NCBI GenBank assembly: GCA_024699855.1
Contig: JAMPIQ010000002.1
Span: forward strand, 15,872,001-15,936,000
Origin: Aphelenchoides besseyi
Lineage: Eukaryota > Nematoda > Chromadorea > Rhabditida > Aphelenchoididae
DNA: 64,000 bases
Direction of reading: 5' to 3'
The stretch's first letter is position 1, and the number at the start of each line of letters is the position of its first letter. Position numbers and translations under genes: made by a program. This document shows positions 61,481 to 64,000 of the stretch, one piece after another. The notes under the pieces are model-generated. The model saw only the letters and a list, made by a program, of their open reading frames with translations, ran no database searches and was not told the origin of the DNA.

Positions 61481-61487
61481 TAAATTC

Positions 61488-61828
61488 TGTCGTGACGAGA
61501 CAGAATTGCTTTGACTATAGACGGAACGGTGCTTTATTCAGGTTAAAGCAAGTTTAAATACAATTATCACATAACAATAAGAGGTGTGCTTGGGCGGGGT
61601 GTTTACAAGCAAACGTTCCAGATGGGTGGCCTTTTAATGTGTTTTGGAGATAGATTCAGGATACAATAGATTTAATAGTCGGCAATAAGACTTTGAGGCA
61701 TGTTAGCCTATGCTCCGGGATAAGCATCGCAAGCACAACTTTGTGATCTGTGACCGAATAATGGGTTTGGGTAAATAAGAACTTGGAAAATGTGCGTTTC
61801 AATTCGCGCTCTCATTAGAGTCGCAACA
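61488..61828 (-). repeat. Long terminal repeat, right copy
   Basis: Same 341-bp length as the left LTR. Differences seen include ACGAGACAG for ACGAAACAG, GACTATAG for GACTGTAG and GGGATAAGC for GGGATGAGC. In the minus sense this is the 5' LTR. Confidence 0.85.
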
Positions 61829-61965
61829 CTACCCAAAGAGCCTAACAACTGGTTAAAACGAAAGCTCATGGTCATTCGGATTAAGCATGTTTTATAACCA
61901 ACAATAAGAAACAATTTTTTACAGATACCGTTTATTTGAAACCCTAACAGCAGTTTCGACGAACT

Positions 61966-62270
61966 CTACTCGACCGGCAACATGACCGCTTTCAGGTTGT
62001 CATCGTCATCGACAATCTAAAATGAAACTCATGAGTTTAATCTCCATTTTACTCCGAAACCAATTTTAGACATCAAAAGACAAATTTCCGTTCTTGGAAC
62101 TCAAAGTTTGATCGTCGAAAACCAACTCCTGGAGCAACGGATGGCCCCCAACTTATCGCTTTCACTCACCTTTCTATGACCAAAGATCTCATTCGTCCAT
62201 CGACAATCTCGTGCATCTCTGCACGACAATCGTCTTCGTCCTCGAGTTGAGTGGAACAGGGTTGTGTTCG
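61966..62270 (-). CDS. Coding-like 3' exons of an unrecognised gene
   Basis: Minus-strand segments 62072..62128 (ELVFDDQTLSSKNGNLSFD) and 61966..62016 (IVDDDDNLKAVMLPVE-stop) join in phase over a GT-AG intron of 55 nt. A further exon upstream ends at 62170 before GTGAGT; its frame and start are unclear, though one frame joins in phase. The C-terminus is acidic. No family is recognised, and it is not clear whether this belongs to the membrane-protein gene just upstream. Confidence 0.35.
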
Positions 62271-62311
62271 TTCTTTGTTGTCTTGTCAACTCCGCCCTTT
62301 TTAGTGGGCTT

Positions 62312-62761
62312 CTAAGTCTTCTTGTCCTTCTTGCAATAGATGAACATAACCACTGAGCCAGCAACCAACACGATCAAACCCATAACGCCGCTGAAAGAGA
62401 ATGTTGGAGTGTAGAGCAGAGACGAACTCACATGATGATAAAGCCCCAATAGAGAAAGCCAATCATGAGCACTGTGTAGTCGAAGGACGCATCCTGAAAA
62501 TGAAGTGATCAGCAAGAAGAAGTGCAAAGTGAATGTGCCTTGAAACAAATCGTAAGATCCGAGTACGAGCTTGAATCGACAAACACCGTGGTCTTATGGC
62601 CGCCCGGAAACCACGAGAATGCACGATTGCACGAAAAAGTTGCATATCCGCCATCCACGAGATCAAATTTGACGCCATTTTCGTCGACAACGGCCGATGA
62701 AGTTCGATCGTACTGGCAAATAAATGAGGTCGGAGAGCATGTAACGCGCAAATTTGGAATG
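62312..62761 (-). CDS. C-terminal exons of an unknown membrane protein
   Basis: Exons (complement) 62539..62761, 62432..62493 and 62312..62390 join in phase. The first encodes a Cys-containing ectodomain-like stretch (VTCSPTSFICQYDR, then FVDSSSYSDLTICFK). The next two form a long hydrophobic region (YTVLMIGFLYWGFIII then VMGLIVLVAGSVVMFIY) with a lysine-rich end, KKDKKT-stop. The 62494-62538 intron appears to use a GC donor (AAG|GCACAT) with a normal AG acceptor. Upstream exons and the start are not resolved. The frame stays open for about 40 codons after the stop (KPTKKGGVDKTTKN and on), which may reflect a recent nonsense change or chance. No family is recognised. Confidence 0.55.
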
Positions 62762-62911
62762 CTAGAACCGCCACGTGAAAGAGCGATCCTAGAATGTAAC
62801 GGACCTCTGGAATGAGTTTGCAGCGAGATTGGTTTTCACTCAATTAGAATTGAATCACTTCATTACTGTACGTTCAGTTTAGTTGAGCTTACAAATATCT
62901 ATTCAAGACTT

Positions 62912-63737
62912 TTGAGATCAGAATCCGAGATCAAAACCGTGAACAAAATGATTGTTCTATCGAAAAACGTAAGATACAAACTTTATTCCCACTATGATTT
63001 ATTTTATAGTCAAAAAGCTCAATTTCAACTTTTCGGACGCAACTATGAATGGAAAACGGTGAAGGGACGATTTAGTGTACAGGATTATTGGTCCTTCAAT
63101 TTGGAAACATCACTGGTTATCTTCACTCGCCAATTTCCGGAGACATGTGGCCTCGGGAATTTTAAACTTCGTCGAGTCAACTGTCGTTATGGGGCGGTCA
63201 ACTACGTTTTATTATTGTGTCGACTGGTTCATCGACGCACATTTCCTGTTAAAATCCTATCGAGCTCATTTGAAAGACGGCTCAGTTCTAAAACTGGAGA
63301 ATTGATGACAGGAAAGAATATTTTGACGTTAAAGTACATGGCCGAGAACAACTTTAAGCTACAAAAGTATAAAACTGGAAAGAAAACAGTTACCTGGTAA
63401 GATTTTTTGTTCTGTATATCTTTTAATTGTATAATTATAGAAAGATAAGCGTGGCTGCCAACTTGGGAACCAGTTTTCGCTCCCGTCACAAATCAGTGGA
63501 CAAATAAGACCCAAATTGTCTCGTTGAATTTGAAGGCATTTGAGTGGAAAGAAACTGGAGTCACGATGAATGCTTCCGCTCATGAAACGTCAACTGATGG
63601 AGAACACATCTTGATCGTTGTTACGGACGATCATCACAATGAGTGCTATCAGCGAATTGTAGTCAAGTAAGTTAACCAGCTAGAACGGTTCACAGTTGTG
63701 TTTCAGCGAACCCTACTCTCTGTTGACTTTTGTTTGA
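62912..63737 (+). CDS. Coding-like exons of an unknown secreted-type protein, model incomplete
   Basis: A plus-strand open frame from 62912 to 63400 contains YKLYSHYDLFYSQKAQFQLF and GRNYEWKTVKGRF. A convincing exon from about 63450 to 63666 reads WLPTWEPVFAPVTNQWTNKT, with FEWKETGVTMNASAHETS and VVTDDHHNECYQRIVV. It splices in phase to 63707-63737, ending EPYSLLTFV-stop. The join between the two main parts does not work in any simple phase, so an exon or a frame change is missing. Asn-x-Thr/Ser sites suggest secretion. No family is recognised. Confidence 0.4.
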
Positions 63738-64000
63738 CGTAATTTGCAAAGCTCAATTGGCCTGTAACCGGTCGACTATGACTTCATCCTAAAGGAAGGC
63801 ATGACAAATCTCAGACTACCGCCTTCTAATGGAAACTTTGCTTCCATTTGATTCTCAACTATGAGACTGTTTGTAATAAATGTATATAAGTGAACTTGAT
63901 ATATAAAGACGTAGGAACATAATTCGATTCTTAGAGTACAAAGAAGTTAAACGCAACCTGGAATTTTAACAATTATTTCGCGTAAAATTGAGACAATTGA
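63738..64000. other. 3' flank, nothing recognised
   Basis: AT-rich sequence after the last stop, with AATAAA at about 63876-63881 as a likely poly(A) signal for the upstream gene. Confidence 0.4.

Larger units (their letters stand above)
56591..61828 (-). mobile_element. LTR retrotransposon, apparently non-autonomous, with nested insertion
   Basis: LTRs of 341 bp at 56591-56931 and 61488-61828 start TG and end CA and differ at only about three positions. CTACC directly precedes the left LTR (56586-56590) and directly follows the right LTR (61829-61833), a 5-bp target duplication that shows both LTRs belong to one insertion. The minus strand is the likely sense strand. It has AATAAA near the LTR 3' end, and 7 nt after the right LTR a primer-binding-like site. 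Internal DNA is 4556 bp, or about 3.2 kb without the Tc1 element, and shows no gag, protease, reverse transcriptase or integrase motif on either strand. No clear polypurine tract is seen. Confidence 0.8.

Noticed and set aside
56591..61828. Two independent solo LTRs
   Set aside because: Each LTR taken alone has mismatched flanks (CTACC/CTGGG and AATTC/CTACC), whereas the outer flanks match perfectly.
1..64000. CRISPR arrays, operons with Shine-Dalgarno sites or phage genes
   Set aside because: The window is eukaryotic with spliceosomal introns; no regularly spaced direct repeats were seen.

Overview
The window reads as nematode nuclear DNA. Genes are split by many very short GT-AG introns (mostly 40-54 nt). 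One gene matches the nematode NeuroD protein CND-1 through its C-terminal PTPLEYA block, and another carries the nematode neuropeptide AMRNSLVRFG followed by KR. The nematode assignment is well supported; an assignment to one clade would be a guess. Gene names rest on motif recognition, and exon boundaries were derived by hand from splice sites and reading phase.

Layout. 1-4977 (-): 3' part of a Smaug/SAMD4-type RNA-binding protein; its 5' exons are not found. 4978-22562: a gene-poor stretch with only weak ORFs. 22563-28151: repeat-rich, with a LINE 3' end, an unprocessed SLU7 pseudogene, a 5S rRNA copy and a dispersed repeat. 27907-28795 (+): CND-1/NeuroD bHLH factor. 28886-29236 (-): calcium-binding EGF-like remnant. 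29636-31930 (-): complete 11-exon quiescin sulfhydryl oxidase (QSOX). 34628-35877 (-) and 36142-40288 (+): a divergent pair, the SWI/SNF core subunit SNF5/SMARCB1 and the elongation factor SPT5. 41696-42471 (-): FLP-32-like neuropeptide precursor. 45358-50516 (+): 16-exon secreted protein with about 15 Kazal-like units; its fourth intron holds a near-perfect inverted repeat with 370-bp arms. 51206-53474 (+): NHA/SLC9B-type cation/proton antiporter. 53649-56140: repeats, a second 5S copy, pieces of an unrecognised gene and a tRNA-like SINE. 56591-61828: a 5.2-kb LTR element with 341-bp LTRs and a CTACC target duplication. It lacks a recognisable gag-pol and holds a nested, inactivated Tc1 element, a ribosomal-protein-like fragment and small membrane-protein ORFs. 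61966-63737: pieces of at least two host genes of unknown family.

The host genes cover general gene expression (SNF5, SPT5, Smaug), neural fate and signalling (CND-1, FLP), oxidative folding (QSOX), secreted protease inhibition (Kazal) and ion transport (NHA). They do not form one pathway. The most unusual items are the LTR element and its cargo, the inverted repeat in the Kazal intron, a 150-bp repeat present twice with no difference, the dispersed 5S copies, and an Asp-Asn in place of Asp-Asp in the antiporter.
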